From Rhodospirillaceae bacterium (GTDB lineage: Bacteria; Pseudomonadota; Alphaproteobacteria; UBA6615): a stretch of DNA of 64,000 nt. The first letter of the stretch is position 1; each line of letters begins with the position of its first letter. Positions 44,327 through 53,417 of the stretch are shown here, piece by piece. The stretch spans positions 1 through 64,000 of the forward strand of contig PBPM01000100.1 of the NCBI GenBank assembly GCA_002724635.1. The letters are read 5' to 3'. The position numbers and the translations under genes were made by a program. Under the pieces are notes generated by a model. That model was not told where the DNA came from. It was given only the letters and a program-made list of their open reading frames with translations, and searched no databases.

Positions 44327-45901
44327 ATGCTATCGATGTCTGAGTGGTCGTCGGCAATCTGTAGCCCCGCAGCGGTCGTCGACATCGGCTCGAATTCGAT
44401 CCGTCTGGTCGTATTTCGCGACCGGTCGCGGGCGGCGCCGGTGGTGTTCAACGAGCGTGTGACCTGCGGTATCGGGCGCGACCTAGCCACCACCGGCAAG
44501 CTGCACACCGAAGGGGTGCAAAAGGCGCTGGCGAACCTGCCGCGCTTCGCGGCGATCGTCGCGGCGATGAACATCGATGAAACAACGCTGCTCGCCACCG
44601 CGGCAAGCCGTGAGGCATCGGACGGGGCCGATTTCCTGAAGCGCGTCGAGCGCATATTCGGCTGCCGGGTCACGCAGCTTGACGGCGATCAGGAGGCGCA
44701 GCTTGCCGCGAATGGTGTGATCAGTGGCCTGCCAGCGGCGCGTGGTTTGGCTGCTGACCTCGGTGGGGGCAGCCTCGAGCTGGCGGCCGTTTCCGACGGC
44801 CGCGTCGGCGATCATGGCAGCCTTCCTCTGGGGCCTCTGCGGTTGGTCGCGATGGGGCTCGTCAACAGCAAGCTGGCACGCCATATCGACGAACAGTTGG
44901 ATCAGTTTTCCTGGATTGATGGCGCTGCCGCAAACAGGACGATCTATGTTGTTGGCGGCGCCTGGCGTGCGCTCGCACGCCTCCATATGGAGCAGACCGA
45001 ATACCCGTTGCGAGTGATTCACAGCTACCAGATGAACGGACAGGACGCGTTGGATTTCTGCGGTGTCGTCGCCAAGTTGAGCGCTGCGAGCCTGTCGCGA
45101 ATCAGCGTCGTGCCGCGCTCGCGCGTGCTGACACTGCCGACGGCGGCGCTGGTGCTCGCACGGCTGATCGACGTCGCGGGAGCGAGGTCCCTGGTATTCT
45201 CCGCAAACGGCATTCGCGAAGGCTCGCAATACGAGGCGCTGGATGCGGACACCCGCGCAGCCGACCCGTTGATTGTCGCCTGCGAGCATTTCGCGGCCCG
45301 CGAAAACCGCGCGCTGGGATCGGGCGCGGCCCTGTTCGCTTGGGTTTCCCCGCTGTTTGAGGGCGAAGACGCGGAGTCGTGCCGACTTCGCCGAGCTGCC
45401 TGTCTGCTCGCCGATATTGGTTGGCACGAGCATCCTGATTACCGCGCCGAGCAGGTCTATTTCCGGATCCTGCGCCTGCCGCTTATGGGCCTGACCCATG
45501 AGGAAAAGGCCAAGATCGCGCTCGCGGTGTACCGGCGTTACACCGGCGCGAAGGGCGGAAACACATTGCGCGTGGCCAATATGCTACTGGCCCCCGACGA
45601 CATCGAATGGTCGAGCCGTCTGGGGGCATCCCTGCGTCTCGCAGAGACCCTTACGGGCGGCAATCCCGCCCTGCTGCAGGGGGCAAGTCTTAACCTCGAC
45701 GAGCGGCGTCTGTCGATGACCCTTGAACCCGGGCGGGCGGACCTCTTCGGCGATCTCGTACGCATCCGGTTCGCGGCGCTTGCGAAGTTGTTCGGTGTTT
45801 CCGGTGTGATCACAGGCGACGGGTTGAGCGAGGAACTAGGGAGCGGCCCACTGACAGGGCCCGAAGCTACTCAGCCGCGTCCTCGGCCGCCGCGGGTGTA
45901 A
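44327..45901 (+). CDS. ppx: Exopolyphosphatase (Ppx/GppA family)
   Basis: The 524-aa protein begins with the actin-like ATPase fold: 'VVDIGSNSIRLVVFRD' near residue 18, 'LAADLGGGSLELAAV' and 'YVVGGAWRALARLH', and ends with an HD-type C-terminal domain ('LADIGWHEHPDYRAEQ'). It releases phosphate from polyphosphate ends. Co-transcription with ppk1 is indicated by a three-base gap. The last 35 bases overlap the convergent rnd gene. Confidence 0.93.
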   Translation: MLSMSEWSSAICSPAAVVDIGSNSIRLVVFRDRSRAAPVVFNERVTCGIGRDLATTGKLHTEGVQKALANLPRFAAIVAAMNIDETTLLATAASREASDGADFLKRVERIFGCRVTQLDGDQEAQLAANGVISGLPAARGLAADLGGGSLELAAVSDGRVGDHGSLPLGPLRLVAMGLVNSKLARHIDEQLDQFSWIDGAAANRTIYVVGGAWRALARLHMEQTEYPLRVIHSYQMNGQDALDFCGVVAKLSAASLSRISVVPRSRVLTLPTAALVLARLIDVAGARSLVFSANGIREGSQYEALDADTRAADPLIVACEHFAARENRALGSGAALFAWVSPLFEGEDAESCRLRRAACLLADIGWHEHPDYRAEQVYFRILRLPLMGLTHEEKAKIALAVYRRYTGAKGGNTLRVANMLLAPDDIEWSSRLGASLRLAETLTGGNPALLQGASLNLDERRLSMTLEPGRADLFGDLVRIRFAALAKLFGVSGVITGDGLSEELGSGPLTGPEATQPRPRPPRV

Positions 45902-47045
45902 TCTCCACGATTCTAACCTTTCCGTGGCCGGCCGCGAGCGCGATTTCGCCAGCCTTCAGACGCAGCGCGTCAACGCCGAAAATATCTCGTCGCCAGCCCT
46001 TCAGCGCGGCTACATCGGCTTCATCGTCGGCGGCGATGGCCTCAAGGTCCGGCACGGTGGCCACCAGCTTCTGGGCGACGTTTCCGGTGTCGCATTTGAA
46101 CTTGAGCAGTACCTTCAGGAGGTCCATCAGCGCGCTGGCGCCCGGTGGTAGCTCCACCGGCTCCGGGATCGTCGGTGCTTCGTTCGCGGTGACCGCGCGG
46201 CCCGCCTCGATAGCATCAAGCAGGCTTCGGCCGAGCCTGCCGCTAGCGAAATTCTTAGGAATGCCGCGCATCCGTTGCAGGGACTTCTCATCCTCGGGCG
46301 GGCGGGCGGCGATCTGAGCCAGCACGTCGTCTCGCATCAGCCGGTTGCGCGGCAGGTCGCGGGCCATCGCCTCGCGGTCGCGCCATGCCGCGACGGCCTG
46401 CAGCATCGCCAGGTATTTCGGCTGGTTGCGCTTCGGCTTGAGCCGTCGCCATCCCTCCTCGGGCACCACCTCGTAGAGCGCGGGGTCAGCAAGTTTGGCC
46501 ATCTCTTCTTCGACCCATTCGAGACGGCCATTCTCCTCGATCCGCCGGCGCAGCTTCTCGTAGGCCGGGCGCAGATGGGTCACGTCGGCGAGTGCATAGT
46601 CGAGCTGGGAATCCGTCAGCGGTCGCTGGGACCAGTCTGTGAACCGGCTGCCCTTGTCGGGCCGCACCTTGGTCAGCTTTGAAATCAGCGTCTCGTAGCC
46701 GACTTGGTCGCCGAAGCCCGCGACCATGGCCGCGATCTGGGTGTCGAAGAGGGGCACCGGCGTAACCCCACCCTCGTGGTGGAAAATCTCGATGTCCTGC
46801 TTTGCCGCATGCATGACCTTGAGTACGTTGTCATTGGCGATCAGGTCGAAGAGCGGGGCAAGGTCGATCCCGTCGGCCAAGGGGTCGATGATTGCCTTGT
46901 CCTCCGGGCCCGCGACCTGCACGAGGCACAGAATCGGCCAGAAGGTGCTCTCGCGCATGAACTCGGTGTCGACGGTGACGTAGTCGGCTGTGGCGAGGCG
47001 GTCGCAAAGCGCGGCGAGGGTGTTGGTGTCGGTGATCACATTCAT
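45867..47045 (-). CDS. rnd: Ribonuclease D
   Basis: DEDD 3'-5' exonuclease of 392 aa acting on tRNA 3' ends. 'YVTVDTEFMRESTFWPILCLVQVA' (Exo I), 'NVLKVMHAAKQDIEIFHHE' (Exo II) and 'LDYALADVTHLRPAYEKL' (Exo III) are present, followed by an HRDC-type domain ('DDVLAQIAARPPEDEKSLQRMRG'). The ATG at 47045 is the start; the ORF track runs back into aspS. Its end overlaps the convergent ppx by 35 bases and it is divergent from aspS. Confidence 0.95.
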   Translation of the reverse strand: MNVITDTNTLAALCDRLATADYVTVDTEFMRESTFWPILCLVQVAGPEDKAIIDPLADGIDLAPLFDLIANDNVLKVMHAAKQDIEIFHHEGGVTPVPLFDTQIAAMVAGFGDQVGYETLISKLTKVRPDKGSRFTDWSQRPLTDSQLDYALADVTHLRPAYEKLRRRIEENGRLEWVEEEMAKLADPALYEVVPEEGWRRLKPKRNQPKYLAMLQAVAAWRDREAMARDLPRNRLMRDDVLAQIAARPPEDEKSLQRMRGIPKNFASGRLGRSLLDAIEAGRAVTANEAPTIPEPVELPPGASALMDLLKVLLKFKCDTGNVAQKLVATVPDLEAIAADDEADVAALKGWRRDIFGVDALRLKAGEIALAAGHGKVRIVEITPAAAEDAAE

Positions 47046-47195
47046 GGGCGGCGTTTCTACAAGGATTCGCGAGGGTCCGAAAGCGCCGTGGAGCCTTGAC
47101 AGGCGCGGGCGATCCGTGGCCATTGGCGCGGGCGGTGGCCCCTGCGCCGAAAGGGACCGATTTCCAGCCTTTGACCAGCTTCTCCGGGACGAAAA

Positions 47196-48992
47196 ATGCA
47201 TCCCTACCGAACTCATACCTGCGGCGAACTGCGCGACGCGAATGCCGGTGATACCGTGCGCCTGTCGGGCTGGATTCACCGCAAGCGCGACCATGGCAAC
47301 CTTTTGTTCGTCGACCTGCGTGACCAGTACGGCATCACCCAGTGTGTGATCGATACCTCCAGCCCGATCTTCGCGACCGTCGAGGGCACGCGGCTGGAAT
47401 CTGTAATCACCGTGACCGGACCGGTCGTTGCCCGCTCGGATGAGACGGTGAACTCGGGCCTGCCCACTGGCACGGTCGAGGTCGGGATTGATGAGGTGCA
47501 TGTCGAGAACCCTGCCGAAACGCTGCCGCTGCAGGTGAATTCCGACGAGGATACAGGCGAGGATATCCGCTTGCGCTACCGCTATCTGGATCTCCGCCGC
47601 GAGAAGGTCGCGCGTAACATCCTGCTGCGCAACGACGTGATCGCGTCGATCCGCCGGCGCATGATTGAGGGGGGATTCAAAGAGTTCCAGACACCTATCC
47701 TGACGGCGTCAAGCCCGGAGGGTGCGCGCGACTATCTGGTACCGTCGCGCCTGCATCCCGGCAAGTTCTACGCGCTCCCCCAGGCCCCGCAGCAGTTCAA
47801 GCAGCTGCTCATGGTCGCGGGCTTTGACAAGTATTTTCAGATTGCGCCCTGCTTCCGCGACGAGGATGCGCGCGCCGACCGTTCCCCGGGCGAGTTCTAT
47901 CAGCTCGACTTCGAGATGGCGTATGCCACTCAGGACGACGTGTTCGACGCGATCGAGCCGGTGATCGCGGGTGTGTTTGAGGAGTTCGCCGGCTTTGGCC
48001 GGGACGAGGCCTGGGCCGTCACGCCAACCCCGTTCCCGCGCATCCCCTATGCCGAGGCGATGCTCAAATACGGCAGCGACAAGCCGGACCTGCGCAATCC
48101 CATCGAGATCGCCGACGTGCCTGAGGTCTTCGCGGGATCGGACTTAAAGATTTTCGCTGGGCTGATCGAGAAGGGCGCCACCGTGCGAGCTATTCCCGCG
48201 CCGGGCGGCGGCGCGCAGCCGCGCAGCTGGTTCGACAAGCTGAACGACTGGGCCCGCGAGGAGGGCGGGCAGGGGCTTGGCTACATCGTGCTGGAAGATG
48301 GCGAGGGCAGGGGCCCCATCGCCAAGTTCGTTGCTGGTGAGCGGCTCGAGAAGCTCAAGGAGCTGGCGGGCCTCAAGGACGGCGATGCGGTGTTCTTCTC
48401 CGCCGGCGACCCCGCGGATGCCGCCGATCTGGCCGGTAAGGCGCGAACCAAGATCGGCGAGGACCTCGGCCTGATCGCGACCGGCCGCTACGACTTCTGC
48501 TGGATCGTCGACTACCCGATGTACGAACGCGACAAGGACATGGGCGCGATCGAGTTCTCCCACAACCCGTTTTCCATGCCTCAGGGCGAGATGGCGGCGC
48601 TGGATGCGGAAGACCCGCTAGATGTGCTGGCCTATCAGTACGATATCGTGTGCAACGGTGTGGAATTGTCGTCGGGCGCGATCCGGAACCACCGGCCCGA
48701 CATCATGCTTAAGGCGTTCGAGATCGCGGGCTATGACCGAGAGACCGTTGAGCGTGAGTTTGCAGGTATGTTCAACGCCTTCCGCTATGGCGCGCCGCCG
48801 CATGGCGGGTCTGCGCCCGGCATTGACCGCATCGTCATGTTGATCGCCGACGAGCCAAATATCCGCGAGGTCATCGCCTTCCCGATGAACCAGCGCGCTG
48901 AAGACCTGATGATGGGCGCCCCGGCCGAGGTGGACGACACAAGGCTGCGCGAGTTGCACCTGCGCAAGGTGCTGCCTAAGGCGGAGAAGTAG
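47196..48992 (+). CDS. aspS: Aspartyl-tRNA synthetase
   Basis: Class II synthetase of 598 aa: an OB-fold anticodon domain ('[29 protein letters not shown]'), motif 2 '[23 protein letters not shown]', a bacterial GAD insertion (about residues 290-420) and motif 3 '[18 protein letters not shown]'. Whether it is discriminating or also charges tRNA-Asn cannot be told here. A perfect TTGACA box is seen about 100 bases upstream but without a convincing -10 partner. An alpha/beta hydrolase gene follows ten bases downstream. Confidence 0.97.
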   Translation: MHPYRTHTCGELRDANAGDTVRLSGWIHRKRDHGNLLFVDLRDQYGITQCVIDTSSPIFATVEGTRLESVITVTGPVVARSDETVNSGLPTGTVEVGIDEVHVENPAETLPLQVNSDEDTGEDIRLRYRYLDLRREKVARNILLRNDVIASIRRRMIEGGFKEFQTPILTASSPEGARDYLVPSRLHPGKFYALPQAPQQFKQLLMVAGFDKYFQIAPCFRDEDARADRSPGEFYQLDFEMAYATQDDVFDAIEPVIAGVFEEFAGFGRDEAWAVTPTPFPRIPYAEAMLKYGSDKPDLRNPIEIADVPEVFAGSDLKIFAGLIEKGATVRAIPAPGGGAQPRSWFDKLNDWAREEGGQGLGYIVLEDGEGRGPIAKFVAGERLEKLKELAGLKDGDAVFFSAGDPADAADLAGKARTKIGEDLGLIATGRYDFCWIVDYPMYERDKDMGAIEFSHNPFSMPQGEMAALDAEDPLDVLAYQYDIVCNGVELSSGAIRNHRPDIMLKAFEIAGYDRETVEREFAGMFNAFRYGAPPHGGSAPGIDRIVMLIADEPNIREVIAFPMNQRAEDLMMGAPAEVDDTRLRELHLRKVLPKAEK

Positions 48993-49002
48993 GCAGTAAC
49001 TC

Positions 49003-49806
49003 ATGAATATTACTCTCAACGGTGTCGATTTCCGCTACGAACTGGACGGGCCCGAAGGCGCGCCTTGGGTAGTGTTTTCGAACTCGCTGACCACCGACGT
49101 CACCATGTGGAACACGGAGGTGGCTGAGCTTTCCGGCCGCTATCGTACCCTGCGCTACGATACGCGCGGCCACGGAAAGACCTCGGCGCCCGAGGGGCCT
49201 TACAGCTTCGAGCTTCTGGTTTCCGACGTGATCGCGCTAATGGACGCCGTCGGCGTGGACCGCGCCCATTATGTAGGACTGTCGCTCGGCGGCATGACCG
49301 GACTGGGCGTCGCCATCGAGCATGGCGACCGGCTCCTCAGCCTTGCGGCGTGCGACGCGCGCCCCTTCGCCGACCCGGAATGGGCCGAGCCGTGGGTCGG
49401 GCGCATTGCGCTCGCGCGTGACAAGGGCATGGAGGCTCTAGTCGAGCCTACTGTGGCGCGCTGGTTCACCGAAGACTTCCGTGCCGATCCGGCCAACGCA
49501 CCGGTGCTCGATCATGTGCGCCGGATGATCCGCGAGACCTCTGTCGAGGGCTATACTGGCTGCGCGGGTGCGCTACGGGGGCTCAACTATTTGCCCCGAC
49601 TAGGCGAAATCTCGGTACCGAGCTTGTTCATGACCGGCAAGTCGGACGGTAGCACGCCGCCCGTGGCCTCTGAACAGATGCACGCCGCCGTGTCCGGCTC
49701 GCAATGCGTGATCGTGGATCCGGCGTCGCATATCTCGAACCTCGAGAACCCGGCCCAGTTCGATGCGGTGTTGTTCGCCCATCTAGACGCGGCGCAGAAC
49801 GGCTGA
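49003..49806 (+). CDS. Alpha/beta hydrolase, 3-oxoadipate enol-lactonase-like
   Basis: The 267-aa hydrolase shows 'SNSLTTDVTMWNTEVAELS', the nucleophile elbow 'VGLSLGGMTGLG' (Ser near residue 95), an acid in 'MTGKSDGSTPP' and a His in 'VDPASHISNLENPAQF'. The 'SLTTDVTMWNTE' and 'YDTRGHGKTSAPEGPYSFELLVSDV' stretches resemble PcaD enol-lactonases. No other protocatechuate gene is nearby, so the physiological substrate is uncertain. It is probably co-transcribed with aspS. Confidence 0.8.
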   Translation: MNITLNGVDFRYELDGPEGAPWVVFSNSLTTDVTMWNTEVAELSGRYRTLRYDTRGHGKTSAPEGPYSFELLVSDVIALMDAVGVDRAHYVGLSLGGMTGLGVAIEHGDRLLSLAACDARPFADPEWAEPWVGRIALARDKGMEALVEPTVARWFTEDFRADPANAPVLDHVRRMIRETSVEGYTGCAGALRGLNYLPRLGEISVPSLFMTGKSDGSTPPVASEQMHAAVSGSQCVIVDPASHISNLENPAQFDAVLFAHLDAAQNG

Positions 49807-49832
49807 CCGGCTGAAGTGCGACCAAATTCGTC

Positions 49833-49852
49833 ATGCCCGCACAGGCGGGCAT
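49833..49852. repeat. REP-like palindrome ATGCCCGC-acag-GCGGGCAT
   Basis: A perfect 8-bp inverted repeat with a four-base loop lies in the 322-base gap between the hydrolase and the next gene. The sequence closely resembles GC-rich intergenic palindromes found in many proteobacterial genomes. A second short hairpin (TCCCC/GGGGA) is about 50 bases further on. Only one copy of each is seen in this window. Nothing else is recognised between 49,807 and 50,128. Confidence 0.6.
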
Positions 49853-50128
49853 CCATTGTCGCTGACGACGCCCCGAATGTGAGCGCGTGTTTATAGGATC
49901 CCCCCTTCGCGGGGAGCGACTTTGGTCTTGGTTGCGCGCTCATTCACAAATATCCGTGGCATGGCCGGTCGGAGACCTCCGAGCGGTAGTAAGATGGCGC
50001 TCGATCCATGCTTCCTTTGCGCCGGCAGTCGGCATCACGCGTGACGGATTGTCGCCGATGGGGTGGCATAGCGGGGTCGGTAGCCTTTATCATCGCGCCA
50101 ATATTGATTTCTTTTCAGGGGAAACATT

Positions 50129-51112
50129 ATGCGCGCAGCTTTCTATGATCGGCTGGGGCCGGCGAACGAAGTCCTGACCGTTGGCGAACAGCCGACTCCC
50201 GACCCGGGCTCGGGCGAAGTGCGCGTGAAGCTGGCCACCTCGGGCGTCAACCCGTCCGACTGGAAGGCGCGGCTGCGCGGCCGAGGCGGTGCCATCCCGT
50301 TTCCGCTGATTATCCCCCACAGCGACGGTGCCGGTACCATCGATGCCGTCGGCGACGGCGTCGATGCGGGCCGTGTGGGTCGCGACGTTTGGCTGATGAA
50401 CGGCCAATGGCAGCGGCCCTTCGGGACCGCGGCGGAATATATCTGTATGCCCGAGAAGTATGTGATCGATCTGCCGGCCGGCACGGACATGGCCGAGGCG
50501 GCCTGCTTTGGCATCCCGTTCCTGACCGCGCACCGTGCTGTGATGTTCGACGGCGAGGTGTCGGGCCAGACAATCCTGGTTCAGGGTGGTGCCGGCGCGG
50601 TCGGCGATCACGCGGTTCAGGTGGCCAAGGCGAATGGCGCGCGTGTGATCACCACGGTCAGCTCCGAGGAGAAGGATGCCTATGTGCGCAAGGTCGGCGC
50701 GGACGAGGTGATCAACTATCGCACCGAGGATATGGCTGCGCGGATTCGTGATCTGACCGACGGCAAGGGGGTCGACCGGATTGTCGAGCTGAACCTGTCG
50801 GCCAATGCTCCGAGCTACGGGGAGATTCTCGCCCCGCGCGGAACCGTCATCATCTACGGGACAGTCGATGCGATGGCGAGTGTTCCGGCCCAAGACTTCA
50901 TCGTCAATGGCGCTAATCTGAAATGGTTCATTGTCTACTCGATCACGGATGCCGAGCGCGACGAGGGTGTCGCAGCCTTGAACAAGATGCTCGCCGACGG
51001 CGGCCTGACGACGACCATCGCCGCGCGATTTCCGCTTGACGAGATCGTCGCGGCCCATGAGATGGTGGAAGCCGCCCGGCACATCGGGAATGTGGTTCTC
51101 GATCTCGGCTGA
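50129..51112 (+). CDS. Quinone oxidoreductase-like MDR protein (second paralogue)
   Basis: 327-aa zeta-crystallin-type reductase: 'VRVKLATSGVNPSDWKARLRG' in the GroES-like domain and 'VQGGAGAVGDHAVQVAKANG' in the NADPH fold. It has the same length and layout as the protein at 16069-17052; shared segments such as 'GVDRIVEL', 'AAHEMVEA' and 'TTVSSEEKDA' show clear paralogy. No catalytic zinc ligands are seen. It stands alone, upstream of eipB, with GGGGAA just before the ATG as a ribosome-binding site. The substrate is unknown. Confidence 0.86.
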   Translation: MRAAFYDRLGPANEVLTVGEQPTPDPGSGEVRVKLATSGVNPSDWKARLRGRGGAIPFPLIIPHSDGAGTIDAVGDGVDAGRVGRDVWLMNGQWQRPFGTAAEYICMPEKYVIDLPAGTDMAEAACFGIPFLTAHRAVMFDGEVSGQTILVQGGAGAVGDHAVQVAKANGARVITTVSSEEKDAYVRKVGADEVINYRTEDMAARIRDLTDGKGVDRIVELNLSANAPSYGEILAPRGTVIIYGTVDAMASVPAQDFIVNGANLKWFIVYSITDAERDEGVAALNKMLADGGLTTTIAARFPLDEIVAAHEMVEAARHIGNVVLDLG

Positions 51113-51206
51113 GGGGCCTGATCCGATGCAGGCCGCGTGCCGTTGAGGACGCGTTTCCGCGTGTGGCATGAATCAACCGGACTTTTCAGGTTAGAATGAG
51201 TTCTCG

Positions 51207-52049
51207 ATGATATCCATATCCAAGGCTCGCTTTTGCGCGCTTTTCAGTGGTTTCCTGACGCTGCTCTTTTTGCCAGATCCCGCGCGTGCGGCCGCGGTCA
51301 CGCATGCGTCTCATCGTGCCTTTTATGAAATCAGCATCGATAGGGTCGACGCCGGGTCCAACATTGTCGATGCGCGCGGGCGCATGGTGACCGAGTGGCG
51401 CCGCGCCTGCGATGGCTGGTTATCGAGCCAGCGTCTCTTGGTCAGCATGGCGCCGGGTGAGGGAGAGCCGATCAATTCCGAAGTGGCCATGACTAGTTTC
51501 GAGGCGCTAGATGGCACGCTCTTCAGCTTCGATTCTGAAACCCGCGTCGGCGGGGAGACCGTCGAGGCGGTCAAGGGTGCAGCCGAACGAGATGGTCCAG
51601 GCAAGGCCGGGCGCGCGGTCTATAACGAGCCGCGCGGCGTGGCGGTCGATCTGCCGGCCGACACGGTGTTTCCGTTCGAGCACACGATCGCTGTGATCGA
51701 GGCCGCAGAAAAGGGCCAGTTGCGAGTCTTCAGCCACTATTTTGATGGCTCGCAGCCGGAGAATGCTCCGATGACGGCCAATTCGCTGATCCTTGATAAG
51801 GCGCGTGATGCAGCCGAGGGAACCGGGAACGGTTTCGGCGAGATCAGCGCTCACAAATGGTGGCCGGTGCGGCTGGCGATGTTTGCCAGCAACGCACATA
51901 AGCGGCTGGACGAAGAGCCGGAATTCGAGATGACGCAGATCCTGCAGGACAACGGCGTCGTGCGCCGCTTCGAGTTTGATTATGGCGAGTTCTCGCTGGT
52001 CGCAGCCCTCATTGAGATCAAAGAAATCGATCCGCCGCGCTGCAACTAG
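51207..52049 (+). CDS. eipB: Cell envelope integrity protein EipB (DUF1849)
   Basis: The 280-aa protein has a signal peptide ending near residue 28 ('FLTLLFLPDPARAAA') and a DUF1849 domain: 'SHRAFYEISIDRVDAGSNIVDARGRMVTEWRRACDGW', 'NEPRGVAVDLPADTVFPFEHT' and 'FEFDYGEFSLVAALIEI'. Two cysteines, one in 'RRACDGW' and one three residues from the end ('PPRCN'), match the conserved disulfide pair of EipB. In Brucella it is a periplasmic protein needed for envelope integrity. It is convergent with dinB. Confidence 0.9.
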   Translation: MISISKARFCALFSGFLTLLFLPDPARAAAVTHASHRAFYEISIDRVDAGSNIVDARGRMVTEWRRACDGWLSSQRLLVSMAPGEGEPINSEVAMTSFEALDGTLFSFDSETRVGGETVEAVKGAAERDGPGKAGRAVYNEPRGVAVDLPADTVFPFEHTIAVIEAAEKGQLRVFSHYFDGSQPENAPMTANSLILDKARDAAEGTGNGFGEISAHKWWPVRLAMFASNAHKRLDEEPEFEMTQILQDNGVVRRFEFDYGEFSLVAALIEIKEIDPPRCN

Positions 52050-52088
52050 CGCATTTCGTGATTGCGAATTCGCCGAAAAGGGCTGTCG

Positions 52089-53417
52089 TCAGCGGTCGTA
52101 GGGCGATTTTCTGGCGGGTTTTCCAGAGCGTGGAACGGCACGACCCTTGCCGATCGCATTATGGCCCAGTTTCCCGCGGACTTGGTCGATGACCGCCTCG
52201 ACTTTTTTTCGATGATTGGCATCCGGGTCGGCCAGGTCTGGTGGGTCAGCCTCGAGCGGGTCTACGAAACTGGACAGGCCGACGCCGATCAGGCGGTACT
52301 TGCTGCCGGCCGGTGCTGCGTCGATGGCGCGATCCAGCAACGGGATGGCAGCCCGGTAGAGAGTTTCGGCCAGTTGGGTTGGCGCGGAGAGCGACTGGGA
52401 GCGCGTTATTGTCTTGAACTGGGCGGACTTGAGCTTGACCGTCACGGTGCGGCCGGCGAGCTTGCGCACCTTCATCTGGTCGGTCACCTTCTCGCAAAGG
52501 GTCCAGAGACGCTGGACGATCTTGTCCCGGTCGCCGATATCCTCGGAGAAAGTGGTCTCGCTCGACAGGCTCTTCGGCAGGGATTGCGGTATGACCGTGC
52601 GATGATCCTCGCCGCGACTGAAACGGGCCAAGCGGTGTCCGATGGCGCCGTAGCGCGCGACCAGCCGGTCCGGGTCGTGGGCTCGCAGTTGGCCGATCGT
52701 CTGGATGCCGTCGGCCACCAGTTTCTTGTGAAGGGATTTGCCGACGCCCCAGATGTGGGTTACCGGCAGCGTATTCAGGAATCCAACGGCCTCCGCTTGC
52801 CCAATTACGGCGAAGCCGCGTGGCTTGTCTATGTCGGATGCCAGCTTGGCCAGAAACTTGTTGTAGCTCAGTCCGATCGAGGCGGTAACGCCGATCTCGC
52901 GCTCGATTCGGTTCGCCAGCCGTATCATGGACTGTGCTGGGCTGGCACGGTGAAGCCGCTCGGTTCCGGTCAGGTCCATGAAGGCCTCGTCGATTGACAG
53001 CGGCTCGATTAGCGGCGTGATCTCGCGCATCAGTTCGCGAATTTGCCGCCCGACCGCGCTATACTTTTCCATGTTCGGCTTGATGACGGTCGCGTCGGGG
53101 CAAAGTTTGAGGGCCTTGAACATTGGCATTGCGGAATGCACGCCCCTGATCCGAGCCACGTAGCAGGCGGCCGAGACAACGCCGCGGCGTCCGCCGCCGA
53201 CTATGACCGGCTCGTCGCGTAACGTGGGGTCGTCGCGTTTCTCGACGCTGGCGTAGAACGAGTCGCAGTCGATATGTGCGATCGACAAGCTGTTGATCTC
53301 ATCATGGAAAAGGATACGTGGCGCGGCGCAGGCGGGGCAGTGGCGCGCAGCCCGCGGCACCGTTGCTGAGCAATCCCGGCACAGACCATCGGAGTCGCTG
53401 GGGTGCTTCGTGGTCAT
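52089..53417 (-). CDS. dinB: DNA polymerase IV with N-terminal zinc-ribbon-like segment
   Basis: Y-family polymerase of 442 aa: 'SIAHIDCDSFYASVEKRDDP' (metal-binding Asp), 'CYVARIRGVHSAMPMFKALKLCP', 'IEPLSIDEAFMDLTG' (catalytic Asp-Glu) and the little-finger domain. Before the polymerase there are ~45 residues with a CxxC...CxxC pair ('LCRDC' and 'HCPAC'), a zinc-ribbon-like element not found in E. coli DinB. The ATG at 53417 makes an ATGA overlap with the ROK kinase stop and is preferred to 53456. It performs error-prone lesion bypass. Confidence 0.93.
   Translation of the reverse strand: MTTKHPSDSDGLCRDCSATVPRAARHCPACAAPRILFHDEINSLSIAHIDCDSFYASVEKRDDPTLRDEPVIVGGGRRGVVSAACYVARIRGVHSAMPMFKALKLCPDATVIKPNMEKYSAVGRQIRELMREITPLIEPLSIDEAFMDLTGTERLHRASPAQSMIRLANRIEREIGVTASIGLSYNKFLAKLASDIDKPRGFAVIGQAEAVGFLNTLPVTHIWGVGKSLHKKLVADGIQTIGQLRAHDPDRLVARYGAIGHRLARFSRGEDHRTVIPQSLPKSLSSETTFSEDIGDRDKIVQRLWTLCEKVTDQMKVRKLAGRTVTVKLKSAQFKTITRSQSLSAPTQLAETLYRAAIPLLDRAIDAAPAGSKYRLIGVGLSSFVDPLEADPPDLADPDANHRKKVEAVIDQVRGKLGHNAIGKGRAVPRSGKPARKSPYDR

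Noticed and set aside
44483-45499. 338-aa minus-strand ORF
   Set aside because: Antisense shadow of ppx; composition is Arg/Gln/Ala-rich without family motifs.
51116-51140. Hairpin after the second quinone reductase (GGCCTG/CAGGCC) as a terminator
   Set aside because: The stem is followed by GC-rich sequence with no T-run.
50090-51169. 359-aa minus-strand ORF
   Set aside because: Antisense to the second quinone-reductase gene, whose motifs are on the plus strand.
52062-52997. 311-aa plus-strand ORF
   Set aside because: Antisense to dinB, which has full catalytic motifs.
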